The notes under the pieces are model-generated. The model was not told where the DNA came from and searched no databases. It worked only from the letters and a program-made list of their open reading frames with translations. A stretch of DNA of 64,000 nt from an uncultured Clostridium sp. GTDB lineage: Bacteria > Bacillota > Clostridia > TANB77 > CAG-508. The stretch covers positions 82,169 to 146,168 of the forward strand of contig URWN01000001.1 in assembly GCA_900551615.1 (NCBI GenBank), written 5' to 3'. Positions 1 to 9,459 of the stretch are shown in pieces (the first letter of the stretch is position 1; every line of letters begins with the position of its first letter). Made by a program: the position numbers and the translations under genes.

Positions 1-3000
1 TGCTAATGGATGGGTACCCAACAAAATATATGAGCTTTATGAACAGGCTTTCAAGATGGATTAGAGGAGACTGGCAAATAACCAAATGGTTATCTAAAAA
101 AAGCCCATTAAATACACTTTCAAAATACAAAATTTTTGATAATTTAAGAAGAAGTTTATTTGAAATTTCAATATTAGTAGCACTAATTTATATAAATATA
201 ATTGGAAAAATATTTAATATAAATATATTAAATATAAATGTAATTTTGATTTTAATTGAAATAGTACCATTTATATTAGAATTAGTAAATTATTTAATTG
301 CCAAAAGAGAAGGGGAAGAAAAACAAAAAACATTTACACCCAAAATATCAGGCTTAAAAGGAATAATTTTAAGGACAATAATTACACTAGGATGTCTTCC
401 ATATAAAGCATATACTTGTTTAAAAGCAATAGCAAAAACAATATATAGAGTAGCAATAACACACAAAAACTTATTAGAATGGACAACATCAGAAGAAGCA
501 GAAAAAACAACTAAAACAGATATAATATCATATTACAAAAACATGTTAATTAATGTGATTTCAGGAGCAATAGCCATTATATTTTATGCCAACAGTAATA
601 ACATTCTAGCATTAGTACTTGGAATACTATGGATTATAACACCAACAATTATGTATTGCATAAGTAAAGAAAAACAAGAAAAAACAGCTATAGAATTACT
701 AACAGATAAAGAACAAAAATATATTCTAGAAATGGCAAAAAAAACATGGAACTTTTTTGAACAATATCTCAGAAAAGAAGACAACTATCTAATACCAGAC
801 AATTATCAAGAAGACAGAAAAAATAAAATTGTTAGAAGAACATCATCAACAAATATAGGATTATCAATGATGGCAGTAATATCTGCAAATGATTTAGGAT
901 TTATAAACTATGAGAAAACAATAGAGCTATTAAAAAATATTTTAACAACAGTAGATGAACTGCAAAAATGGAATGGGCATTTATACAATTGGTATAATAC
1001 AGAAACAAAAGAACCATTGTATCCAAGATACGTATCAACAGTTGATAGCGGAAATTTTATTGGATATATGTATGTAATAAAAAATTGGTTAGAAAGTCAA
1101 AACAAAAAAGAACAAGTGCCTGAAATAAAAGAAAATGAAATAAACCAACTATTAGAAATAGTAGATAGAACAATAAAAAATACAGACTTCTCACACTTAT
1201 ACAAAAAAGAACAAAGAATATTCTCAATCGGATTCAATATAGAAGAAAACAAACTAACAAACTCGTATTATGACTTATTAGCATCAGAAGCAAGACAAGC
1301 AAGTTTAATAGCAATAGCAAAAAAAGATGTGCCAGCAAAACACTGGAACTCACTAAGCAGAACACTTACAACACTTGGAAAATATAAAGGACTTGTATCA
1401 TGGTCTGGAACATCATTTGAATATTTAATGCCAAACATCAATATACCTAAATATAAAGGAAGCTTGTTAGATGAATCATGTAAATTTATGATAAAAAGTC
1501 AAATGGAATATGCCAAAAAATTGCAGATTCCATGGGGAATATCAGAAGCGGCATTTAATTTAAAAGACTTATACTCAAACTATCAATATAAAGCATTTGG
1601 AATTCCGTGGCTTGGACTAAAAAGAGGTTTAGCAGATGAGATGGTTGTAGCAACATATGGAAGTGTTTTGGCAATAACAGATTATCCAAAAGAGGTATAT
1701 CAAAACTTAAAAATATTAGAAAAATACGGAATGTATAATAAATATGGATTTTACGAATCAATAGATTTTACACCAGAAAGATTAAAAAAAGGAAGCAAAG
1801 CAGAAGCAGTAAAAACATATATGGCACATCATCAAAGTTTAATTTTATTATCTATAAACAATTTATTTAACAACAATATTCTGCAAAAAAGATTTATAGA
1901 AAATCCAGAAATAAATGCAGTAAGCATTCTATTGCAAGAAACCATGCCAGAAACGGCAATAATAACAAAAGAAAACAAAGAAAAAGTAGAAAAATTTAAA
2001 TATGTTGATTATGAAGACTACATCCAAGACACATACAAAAAAATAGATGAAAGATTAATAAGAGGAAATGTTATAGCAAATGAAGATTACTTTATTGCAA
2101 TGAACCAAAAAGGAGAAGGAGCAAGCAAATACAAGAATATATTAATAAACAGATTCAAAAGTACAGATGACTATCCACAAGGAATATTTTTCGATATAAA
2201 AAATATAAAATCAAAAAAAATATGGAGTTCAAATTATAGTCCAAACAACGGAAAATATCAGATAAGTTTTATGCCAGATAAAATGGAACAAGAAATGATA
2301 AATGATAATATAAAAACCAAAATTGAAACAATAATAGCACCAGATGAACCAGTAGAAATAAGAAAACTATCATTAGAAAATTTAGGAAATGAAGACGAAA
2401 TACTAGAAGTAACATCTCACTTTGAGCCAGTATTATCACCAAAAGAACAAGACTATGCACATCCAGCATTTAATAATTTATTTTTAATGTTTGATTTTGA
2501 CCATGAAACAAACAGCATAATTGTAAAAAGAAGAAAAAAAGCAGAGCATGAACAAAAAATATATATGGCAGTAAATTTATCCACAAATAGTGAAACAATT
2601 GGGGATTTAGAGTATGAAATAGACGCAGAAAAGTTCACAGGAAGAGGAAATATAGGAATACCACAAATGGTAAAAAACTCAAGTCCATTTTCTAAAAAAA
2701 TAGGGCTAGTAACAGAACCAGTTGTTGCATTAAAAAGAACAATGAAAACAAAAAAACAAGAAAAAACAGAAATAAATTTAATTATAGCAGTCGGAGAAAC
2801 AAAAGAAAAAGTAATAGAAAATATAAAAAAATATTCAGTTGAAGAAAACATTAAAAAGGCATTTGAACTATCAAAAGCAAAAAATGAAGCACAAACAAGA
2901 TATTTAAGAATAAAAGGTTCACAAATACGAGATTATCAAAAAATATTATCATATATAATTTTCAATAATCCATCTAAAAAAATCAATTTAGAAAAATTAC

Positions 3001-5915
3001 CAAAAGAAAAATATAGTCAAAGTGAACTTTGGAAATATGGAATTTCAGGAGACATACCAATAATATTAGTAAAAATAAAAGATAGTAACGACACATATGT
3101 TGTAAAAGAAGCGTTAAAAGCATATGAATTTATAAGAACAAAAGGATTTGAAACAGAACTTGTAATTATAGATGAAGAAAAATACAGCTATGAAAATTAT
3201 GTAATGGAAGATATAGAAGAAGTAATTTTAAACAGTCAATTATCATATTTAAAAAATATCAGAGGCGGAATCTTCCAATTAAACAAAAACGAAATAAGCA
3301 AAGAAGATATGAATTTATTGCAATTTATTGCAGGAATAATAATAGATGCAAAAAAAGGAGGACTAAATAATTCATTAAAAGATATAGAAGAAGAATATTT
3401 AGAAAAATATAAAAAAATTCCAAATGAACCAGAAAATATAATTATTGAACCAGAAAATCAAGAAAATATAGACATTTTACAAAACACACAAGACTTAAAA
3501 TATTACAACGAATATGGAGCATTTTCAGCAGATGGAAAAGAATATTTAATAAGAACAAACAAAGAAAACAGACTTCCAACAGTATGGTCACACATAATGG
3601 CAAACAAAAAATTTGGAACATTAGTCACAGAAAATATGGGTGGATATACTTGGTACAAAAACAGCAGACTAAATAGAGTAACATCATGGGAAAATCAACC
3701 AAACTATGACATACCATCAGAAATAATATATTTAAAAGATCAAGAAACAAAAAAGGTTTGGTCACTCGGACTAAACCCTATGCCAGATAATAAAAATTAT
3801 AATGTGATTTATGGATTTGGTTATGCTAAATTTCTTCATAAAAGCGATGGAATAGAACAAGAATTAGAAGTTTTTGTACCAAAAGAAGACAGTGTAAAAA
3901 TACAAATTTTAAAATTAAAAAATATGAATTTAAGTAGAAAAACAATAAAAATTATATATTATATGAAACCAGTATTAGGAGAAGATGAGCTTAAATCAAA
4001 TGGATATATAAATTTAAAATATGATAAAAATAACAATATAATATGTTCACAAAATTTATATAACTCAGAATTCAAAAATGACATTATTTATGTATCAAGT
4101 AGTGAAAAAATAAAAAGTTATACAGGAGACAAAAACTTCTTTTTAGGAAACGGAAATATATCAAACCCAGATGGGGTAAAAAAATCAAGTTTAAACAACG
4201 AAAACAGTCTAGGAAAAAAGCCATGCATAGCATATGAAATAGAAGTAGAATTAGACAGCCTATCAGAAAAAGAAATTGTATTTTTATTAGGAGCAGAAGA
4301 ATCAATTATAGACAGCAAAAACATTGCATATAAATACAGTAAAATACAAAATTGTAAGCAAGAACTTGAAAATGTAAAAACTTATTGGCGTGAACTACTA
4401 GGAAGACTGCAAGTATATACACCACTTGAATCTATGAACATCATATTGAATGGCTGGGATATATATCAAACAATACAAAGTAGATTATTAGGTAAAACAG
4501 GATATTATCAATCAGGAGGAGCATATGGATTTAGAGACCAACTACAAGACACACTAGCACTAAAATATTTAGAGCCACAAATGTTAAAAAATCAAATAAT
4601 AAAACATAGTAAACAACAATTTTTAGAAGGTGATGTAGAACACTGGTGGCATGAAGAAACAGGAAGAGGAATAAGAACCAGAATGTCAGACGACTTATTG
4701 TGGCTTGTATATTTAACATGTGAATATATAGAATTTACAGGAGATATGAGCATTTTAAATGAAAAAACACCATATTTAGTAGGAAAAGAACTTGAAGAAA
4801 ATGAAGATGAAAGATACGATAAATTTGAATATACAAAAGAAACGGGAAGCATATATGAACACTGTATAAAAGCAATAGAAAGAAGCCTAAACTTTGGAGA
4901 AAACGGTTTGCCTAAAATAGGAAGTGGAGACTGGAACGATGGATTTAGCAATGTTGGCCCAAAAGGCAAAGGCGAAAGCGTATGGCTTGGATTTTTCTTG
5001 TATAACGTGCTAGATAGATTTACAAAAATTATGGAACAAATAAAAGACGATTTATTAGAAAATGAAGCAACCATTGAAAACAAAATAGAAAAATATAAAT
5101 TAATAATGCAACAATTAAAAAGAGCATTAAACTCAAATGGATGGGACGGAAGATGGTACAAAAGAGCATTTATGGATGATGGAAACACATTAGGAAGCAT
5201 GGAAAATGATGAATGCAGAATAGACAGCATAGCACAAAGTTGGAGCACAATCTCAAAAGCAGGAGACAATGACAAAAAATATATATCAATGGAAAGTTTA
5301 GAAAATCACTTAATAGACAGAGAAAATGGAATAGTAAAATTACTAGATCCACCATTTGAAAAAGGAAAATTAAATCCAGGATATATAAAATCATACATGC
5401 CAGGAGTCAGAGAAAATGGAGGACAATATACACATGCAAGTTGTTGGGTAATAATAGCAGAATCAATGTTAGGATTTGGAGACAAAGCAACTGAAATATA
5501 CAGAATGATAAATCCAATAGAACATGCGCGTACTAAAGAAAGTAGCAAAAAATACAAAGTGGAACCATATGTAATACCAGCAGACATTTATGGAGCAAGT
5601 AATTTAGCAGGAAGAGGGGGGTGGACATGGTACACTGGTTCAGCAAGTTGGTATTATAAAGCCGGAATTGAAAATATATTGGGGTTAAAAATAGAAAATG
5701 GAGTATTAAAAATAGAACCATGTATTCCAACATCTTGGAAAGAATATAGCATAAAATATAAGTGGAAAAAGGCTATATATAATATAAATGTCAAAAATCC
5801 AAATGGAAAAAATACAGGTGTTGAAAGGGTTATTGTAAATGGAATAGAATTGGGAGAACAAAAAGAAATAAGACTTGAAGAAAACGGAATTTTTAATGTA
5901 GAGGTTTTAATGTGA
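1..5915 (+). CDS. Cyclic beta-1,2-glucan synthase-like protein (GT84 end plus GH94), 5'-partial
   Basis: The frame is open to the window edge, so the start lies upstream. The first visible residues (RLSRWIRGDWQ, about residues 14-24 counted from the ATG at 6) match the end of the GT84 glucosyltransferase domain of NdvB/Cgs proteins. Four hydrophobic segments follow within about 220 residues, then a glycoamylase-like region, then a C-terminal GH94 phosphorylase-type domain. Visible GH94 motifs are VEHWWHEETGRG, GSGDWNDG (about residue 1640, holding the usual catalytic Asp) and a final ASWYYKAGIENILG segment. About 1970 residues are present against about 2800 for the family, so the missing part should be the GT84 catalytic core. 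The family makes cyclic beta-1,2-glucan at the membrane and the GH94 part trims chain length. The product in this organism is inferred. Confidence 0.85.
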   Translation, partial: LMDGYPTKYMSFMNRLSRWIRGDWQITKWLSKKSPLNTLSKYKIFDNLRRSLFEISILVALIYINIIGKIFNINILNINVILILIEIVPFILELVNYLIAKREGEEKQKTFTPKISGLKGIILRTIITLGCLPYKAYTCLKAIAKTIYRVAITHKNLLEWTTSEEAEKTTKTDIISYYKNMLINVISGAIAIIFYANSNNILALVLGILWIITPTIMYCISKEKQEKTAIELLTDKEQKYILEMAKKTWNFFEQYLRKEDNYLIPDNYQEDRKNKIVRRTSSTNIGLSMMAVISANDLGFINYEKTIELLKNILTTVDELQKWNGHLYNWYNTETKEPLYPRYVSTVDSGNFIGYMYVIKNWLESQNKKEQVPEIKENEINQLLEIVDRTIKNTDFSHLYKKEQRIFSIGFNIEENKLTNSYYDLLASEARQASLIAIAKKDVPAKHWNSLSRTLTTLGKYKGLVSWSGTSFEYLMPNINIPKYKGSLLDESCKFMIKSQMEYAKKLQIPWGISEAAFNLKDLYSNYQYKAFGIPWLGLKRGLADEMVVATYGSVLAITDYPKEVYQNLKILEKYGMYNKYGFYESIDFTPERLKKGSKAEAVKTYMAHHQSLILLSINNLFNNNILQKRFIENPEINAVSILLQETMPETAIITKENKEKVEKFKYVDYEDYIQDTYKKIDERLIRGNVIANEDYFIAMNQKGEGASKYKNILINRFKSTDDYPQGIFFDIKNIKSKKIWSSNYSPNNGKYQISFMPDKMEQEMINDNIKTKIETIIAPDEPVEIRKLSLENLGNEDEILEVTSHFEPVLSPKEQDYAHPAFNNLFLMFDFDHETNSIIVKRRKKAEHEQKIYMAVNLSTNSETIGDLEYEIDAEKFTGRGNIGIPQMVKNSSPFSKKIGLVTEPVVALKRTMKTKKQEKTEINLIIAVGETKEKVIENIKKYSVEENIKKAFELSKAKNEAQTRYLRIKGSQIRDYQKILSYIIFNNPSKKINLEKLPKEKYSQSELWKYGISGDIPIILVKIKDSNDTYVVKEALKAYEFIRTKGFETELVIIDEEKYSYENYVMEDIEEVILNSQLSYLKNIRGGIFQLNKNEISKEDMNLLQFIAGIIIDAKKGGLNNSLKDIEEEYLEKYKKIPNEPENIIIEPENQENIDILQNTQDLKYYNEYGAFSADGKEYLIRTNKENRLPTVWSHIMANKKFGTLVTENMGGYTWYKNSRLNRVTSWENQPNYDIPSEIIYLKDQETKKVWSLGLNPMPDNKNYNVIYGFGYAKFLHKSDGIEQELEVFVPKEDSVKIQILKLKNMNLSRKTIKIIYYMKPVLGEDELKSNGYINLKYDKNNNIICSQNLYNSEFKNDIIYVSSSEKIKSYTGDKNFFLGNGNISNPDGVKKSSLNNENSLGKKPCIAYEIEVELDSLSEKEIVFLLGAEESIIDSKNIAYKYSKIQNCKQELENVKTYWRELLGRLQVYTPLESMNIILNGWDIYQTIQSRLLGKTGYYQSGGAYGFRDQLQDTLALKYLEPQMLKNQIIKHSKQQFLEGDVEHWWHEETGRGIRTRMSDDLLWLVYLTCEYIEFTGDMSILNEKTPYLVGKELEENEDERYDKFEYTKETGSIYEHCIKAIERSLNFGENGLPKIGSGDWNDGFSNVGPKGKGESVWLGFFLYNVLDRFTKIMEQIKDDLLENEATIENKIEKYKLIMQQLKRALNSNGWDGRWYKRAFMDDGNTLGSMENDECRIDSIAQSWSTISKAGDNDKKYISMESLENHLIDRENGIVKLLDPPFEKGKLNPGYIKSYMPGVRENGGQYTHASCWVIIAESMLGFGDKATEIYRMINPIEHARTKESSKKYKVEPYVIPADIYGASNLAGRGGWTWYTGSASWYYKAGIENILGLKIENGVLKIEPCIPTSWKEYSIKYKWKKAIYNINVKNPNGKNTGVERVIVNGIELGEQKEIRLEENGIFNVEVLM

Positions 5916-5953
5916 GACAAGAGAGATAGTCCAATTTGTCTCACATTTTTTTA
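5912..5953 (+). terminator. R1-type palindrome acting as terminator; contains the stop codon of the glucan synthase
   Basis: The arms GTGAGACAA (5912-5920) and TTGTCTCAC (5936-5944) are followed by a T-rich run. The TGA stop of the upstream gene (5913-5915) lies inside the left arm. The element belongs to the R1 palindrome family described at 57208 and 61297. Confidence 0.7.
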
Positions 5954-6018
5954 CATCAAATAAAATATGCTAAAATTGTAAAAGCATATAAAAGTTTAAT
6001 AAAGTATAACCGAAACTG

Positions 6019-6047
6019 TTGAAAAACATTTATAGTTATGTTAAAAT
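6019..6047 (+). promoter_or_regulatory. Promoter of pilin-like gene 1, matched by the promoter of pilin-like gene 2
   Basis: TTGAAA (6019-6024), a 17-nt spacer and TAAAAT (6042-6047). The flanks (AAACTG before the -35 box and TATG just before the -10 box) recur at 57918-57946 in front of the second pilin-like gene, so the two are probably co-regulated. Confidence 0.65.
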
Positions 6048-6051
6048 CAAA

Positions 6052-6107
6052 CTAGAAATTCACAAAATACGAATTTAAATGCGGTATACATTTAATTTGT
6101 GAATTTT
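6052..6107 (+). other. Leader hairpin upstream of pilin-like gene 1
   Basis: AAATTCACAAA pairs with TTTGTGAATTT, and an inner TAAATG/CATTTA stem closes a short loop. It lies between the promoter at 6019 and the start codon, so it would be in the 5' UTR. The function is unknown. Confidence 0.4.
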
Positions 6108-6193
6108 AAAAATGGTACAAATGAATAATAAATTTGATAAATGGTTATATTTTTAACAGTATCATTTGAAAGATACAAAGGAGGATTTTAATA

Positions 6194-7291
6194 ATGTTAA
6201 GAAAGGAAAATAAAGGAATAACGCTAGTAGCACTAGTAATAACAATTATTATTTTATTGATATTGGCAGGTATAACGATATCATCACTAACAAATACAGG
6301 TTTATTTGCAAAAGCAAAAGAGGCAAGAGATAAAACACAAAATGCAGCAGAAAATCAAGCTAAAACATTAAATGAATATGAAGACGAATTAAATAAGTAT
6401 ATCTCAGGAACAACAGGAGAAAAGGCAGAAAAATTAGCAGACAAAGTAAAAGTTGGAGATTATGTATCATATATACCAGATACAGTATCAAATACAGATA
6501 CAAAATATACAACATTAATATCAAATTTAGCAATATATTCAGGTTCAACAGCAAATACAACATCAACATTAACGCAAGAAAAAGATTTAAAATGGAGAGT
6601 ACTTGATGTACAAAATGGACAAGTAAGATTAATAAGCGAAGTTCCAACTACATCAACAATAACATTATCAGGATACAATGGATATAATAATGCAGTAAAA
6701 TTGATAGATGATGCATGTAGTACATTATATACTAATTCAAAATTAGCAAATAAAGTACAAAACCTAAAAATAGAAGATATAACAAAATATATGAAAACAC
6801 AACCAACAGAAGATACAACACCATATTCACCATCAACTAAATATTATCCAGAAATATTGCTAAAAGAAAAAGAACAAACAGTAAATGGAACAGTAGGAAC
6901 AGAATTAGATGTAAGTGAACAAACAGAATTTATAAATCAAACAACAAAACCACAAGTAAATTCATGGATATTAAGAAAGACATATTGGTTTCATTCTATG
7001 AATAATACGGACAGTTTTAAAGACACTAAATATTATGAACTGTTTATAAATAATGGAAATAATTATTCACCATATTGGGTATCATCTCGTTGTATAGATG
7101 CTGACTCTTACCACTCAAGCTTTAATGTTCATATTGTTAATATGGGATTTATTGATGCTAATGGATTGTGCAATTCAGATACCAACAATAGTACTAATGA
7201 ATGTACTTTCCGACCATGCATAACTCTAAATTCTAATGTCCAAGTAACATCAGGAAATGGAACAGCAGAACAAGCATATGTAATAAAATAA
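6194..7291 (+). CDS. Pilin-like surface protein with a prepilin-type N-terminus (365 aa)
   Basis: The N-terminus has a short basic leader, then GITLVALVITIIILLILAG, a continuous hydrophobic helix like the class III/type IV prepilin methylation signal. A polar helical stretch (KAKEARDKTQNAAENQ) and a long Asn/Thr/Ser-rich region follow. The C-terminus (FRPCITLNSNVQVTSG) resembles the DUF6273-type ending of many clostridial surface proteins. An SD site (AGGAGG, about 6179-6184) precedes the ATG. The N-terminal helix is almost the same as that of the protein at 57994. The protein is probably membrane-anchored or assembled by a pilus-like machine encoded elsewhere, since no prepilin peptidase or assembly ATPase is in the window. 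The function is inferred only. Confidence 0.7.
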   Translation: MLRKENKGITLVALVITIIILLILAGITISSLTNTGLFAKAKEARDKTQNAAENQAKTLNEYEDELNKYISGTTGEKAEKLADKVKVGDYVSYIPDTVSNTDTKYTTLISNLAIYSGSTANTTSTLTQEKDLKWRVLDVQNGQVRLISEVPTTSTITLSGYNGYNNAVKLIDDACSTLYTNSKLANKVQNLKIEDITKYMKTQPTEDTTPYSPSTKYYPEILLKEKEQTVNGTVGTELDVSEQTEFINQTTKPQVNSWILRKTYWFHSMNNTDSFKDTKYYELFINNGNNYSPYWVSSRCIDADSYHSSFNVHIVNMGFIDANGLCNSDTNNSTNECTFRPCITLNSNVQVTSGNGTAEQAYVIK

Positions 7292-7295
7292 AAAA

Positions 7296-7371
7296 ATGCG
7301 TATATTATATATTTTCAACTATAAATCAAAAAACATAGAAGAAAATATAAAAATATACGCATATATTGTTT
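7296..7371 (+). terminator. Long hairpin terminator after pilin-like gene 1
   Basis: ATGCGTATAT (7296-7305) pairs with ATATACGCAT (7353-7362), an inner ATATTTTC/GAAAATAT stem extends the hairpin, and a T-rich run follows. Confidence 0.6.
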
Positions 7372-7422
7372 TTAGACCAAATAAATTATGACAAAATTAA
7401 AAGAAAAAAATCAATCAAATAC

Positions 7423-7451
7423 TTGTATAATCCCCAAAATTGTGATATAAA
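7423..7451 (+). promoter_or_regulatory. Promoter of the response regulator gene
   Basis: TTGTAT (7423-7428), a 17-nt spacer and TATAAA (7446-7451), about 40 nt before the GTG start. Confidence 0.5.
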
Positions 7452-7492
7452 ATACATATATAAAAATAAAGCTACAGAAAGGCGGAATTTTT

Positions 7493-8236
7493 GTGGAAGA
7501 AAATTTAGAAAAAGAAACAAAAAAAGTACTAGTAGTAGATGACGAACAAGCAATAATAGATGTACTAGTATATAATCTAAAAAAAGAAGGATATGAAACA
7601 CTAGAAGCAACAGACGGAGTAACAGCAGTAAATATGGCATTAGAACAAAAACCAGATTTAATGTTACTAGATATAATGTTACCAAAAATGGATGGGCTAA
7701 CAGTGTGTAAAAGAGTAAAAAATTACTTAAATATACCAATATTAATGTTAACAGCAAAAGATGCAGAAATAGATAAAATAGTAGGGCTAGAATTAGGAGC
7801 AGATGACTATATAACAAAACCATTCAGTGTAAGAGAACTAATGGCAAGAGTAAAAGCAAATTTAAGAAAAAATGAAATATCAAATGTAAAAAAAGAACCA
7901 ATACAAGAAATATCAGAAACAGAAGCAGACAATATAATAAAAGTAAATGATTTAGAACTAGACTTAGACAGATTTGAAGTAAAAGTAAGAGGAGAAATAA
8001 TAGACCTAACTCTAAGAGAATTTGAAGTGCTAAAATTCTTAGCATCACAACCAGGCCAAGTAATTACAAGAGAAACACTACTAGAAAAAGTATGGGGATA
8101 TGAATATTATGGAGACATAAGAACAGTTGACGTTACAGTAAGAAGAATAAGAGAAAAAATAGAAAAAGACACATCTAGTCCTAAAATACTAATAACAAAA
8201 AGAGGAGTAGGATATTATATAGCAACAAAGAAATAG
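7493..8236 (+). CDS. OmpR/PhoB-family response regulator, WalR-like, orphan (247 aa)
   Basis: The receiver domain (about residues 11-125) has the acidic pair D16-D17, the phospho-acceptor D60 in LLDIMLPKMDG and K109 in ITKPF. A winged-helix DNA-binding domain follows (about 150-245; LTLREFEVLKFL, EYYGDIRTVDVTVRRIR). The start is GTG with an AGGCGG-type SD 8 nt upstream. The receiver is closest in style to WalR/PhoP regulators. No histidine kinase is adjacent, so the partner must be elsewhere. The next genes are ispG and ispH, but a terminator separates them. Function is probably cell-envelope control, by similarity only. Confidence 0.88.
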   Translation: MEENLEKETKKVLVVDDEQAIIDVLVYNLKKEGYETLEATDGVTAVNMALEQKPDLMLLDIMLPKMDGLTVCKRVKNYLNIPILMLTAKDAEIDKIVGLELGADDYITKPFSVRELMARVKANLRKNEISNVKKEPIQEISETEADNIIKVNDLELDLDRFEVKVRGEIIDLTLREFEVLKFLASQPGQVITRETLLEKVWGYEYYGDIRTVDVTVRRIREKIEKDTSSPKILITKRGVGYYIATKK

Positions 8237-8260
8237 AAAGATAAGTTCTTTCTATTTTTT
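8232..8260 (+). terminator. Terminator after the response regulator
   Basis: AATAGAAAG (8232-8240) pairs with CTTTCTATT (8248-8256), followed by T residues. It overlaps the stop codon of the upstream gene. Confidence 0.75.
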
Positions 8261-8266
8261 GTTATA

Positions 8267-8296
8267 GGCCAGTTGGGGCCAGTTGGGGCCAGTTGG
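8267..8296. repeat. Three perfect 10-bp tandem repeats, unit GGCCAGTTGG
   Basis: Units lie at 8267-8276, 8277-8286 and 8287-8296. They are GC-rich in a very AT-rich background and run straight into an R1-type palindrome region at 8291-8335. Confidence 0.85.
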
Positions 8297-8335
8297 GACG
8301 TTTCTGATGGGACAAAAATGTCCCAAAAGAACCGA
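8297..8335. repeat. R1-family palindrome, divergent copy
   Basis: Contains TGGGACA (8308-8314) and its reverse complement TGTCCCA (8319-8325), followed by AAAAGAACCG, the complement of the R1 core CGGTTCTTTT. Confidence 0.6.
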
Positions 8336-8384
8336 GGTTAAAAATATTTAAAATAAAAAGTATCGAAATAAAAAGAGGTAAAAA

Positions 8385-9443
8385 ATGAAAAGAGAAAATA
8401 CAAGAAAAATAATGGTAGGAAATGTCCAAATAGGAGGACAAAACAAAGTAGTAATACAATCAATGTGTAACACAAAAACAAAGGACATAAATGCAACAGT
8501 AAAACAAATATTAAATTTAGAAAAAGCAGGATGTGAAATAATAAGAGTAGCATGTCTAGATATAGAAGACGCAAAAGCAATAAAAAAAATAAAAAAACAA
8601 ATACACATCCCAATAGTTGCCGACATTCATTTTGATTACAGAATCGCATTAGAAGCAATAGATGCAGGAGTTGATAAAGTAAGAATAAACCCAGGAAACA
8701 TAGGCTCAGAAGAAAGAGTAAAAATGGTTGTTGATAAATGTAAAGAAAAAAATATACCAATCAGAATAGGTGTAAATGGTGGTTCGTTAGAAAAAGATTT
8801 ACTAGAAAAATATAATGGAAAACCAACTGCAAAAGCAATGGTAGAAAGTGCAAAAAGACATGTAGATATACTAGAAAAATTAAATTTTTATGATTATGCA
8901 ATATCATTAAAAGCATCAAATTTAGACTTGTGTATATCAGCATATGAAGAAGCTGCAAAAGAATTTGATTGTCCATTACATTTAGGAATAACAGAATCAG
9001 GAACAGAATTTAGTGGAACAATAAAATCAAGCATTGGGCTTGGAATACTATTAAGAGAAGGGATAGGAGACACATTAAGGGTATCACTTTCAGATGATCC
9101 AATAAAAGAAATAAAAGTAGCAAAAGAAATTCTAAAAGACTGCAATTTATACAAAAATTCACCAACAATAGTAGCGTGTCCAACATGTGGAAGAACACAA
9201 ATAGATTTAATTCCAATTGCAAAAGAAGTAGAAGAATTCTTGCAAACAATAGATTCAAATATAACTGTTGCAGTTATGGGATGTGCTGTAAACGGACCAG
9301 GAGAAGCCAAAAATGCAGATATAGGAATAGCAGGGGGAATAAAAGAAGGATTGTTATTCAAAAAAGGAAAAATAATTAGAAAAATACCACAAGATAAAAT
9401 TGTTGAAGAATTAAAAAAAGAAATATTAGAAATGGTAAAATAA
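8385..9443 (+). CDS. ispG: 4-hydroxy-3-methylbut-2-enyl-diphosphate synthase (352 aa)
   Basis: Cytosolic Fe-S enzyme of the penultimate MEP-pathway step, converting MEcPP to HMBPP. The N-terminal TIM-barrel part opens with RKIMVGNVQIGG and contains IPIVADIHFDYR. The C-terminal cluster ligands are visible as C265 and C268 in CPTCGRTQ and C300 in GCAVNGPGE, with the usual Glu just after. Length and motif spacing match the bacterial family. The SD is AGAGGT before the ATG. ispH follows after 16 nt, so two consecutive pathway steps are co-transcribed. Confidence 0.97.
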   Translation: MKRENTRKIMVGNVQIGGQNKVVIQSMCNTKTKDINATVKQILNLEKAGCEIIRVACLDIEDAKAIKKIKKQIHIPIVADIHFDYRIALEAIDAGVDKVRINPGNIGSEERVKMVVDKCKEKNIPIRIGVNGGSLEKDLLEKYNGKPTAKAMVESAKRHVDILEKLNFYDYAISLKASNLDLCISAYEEAAKEFDCPLHLGITESGTEFSGTIKSSIGLGILLREGIGDTLRVSLSDDPIKEIKVAKEILKDCNLYKNSPTIVACPTCGRTQIDLIPIAKEVEEFLQTIDSNITVAVMGCAVNGPGEAKNADIGIAGGIKEGLLFKKGKIIRKIPQDKIVEELKKEILEMVK

Positions 9444-9459
9444 CAGAAAGGAACGAAAT

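Noticed and set aside
4592..5275. Long open frame of 227 codons on the minus strand inside the glucan synthase gene
   Set aside because: It is antisense to a conserved GH94 domain, is rich in Ser, Pro and Phe as expected from complementing an A-rich gene, and has no SD or promoter.
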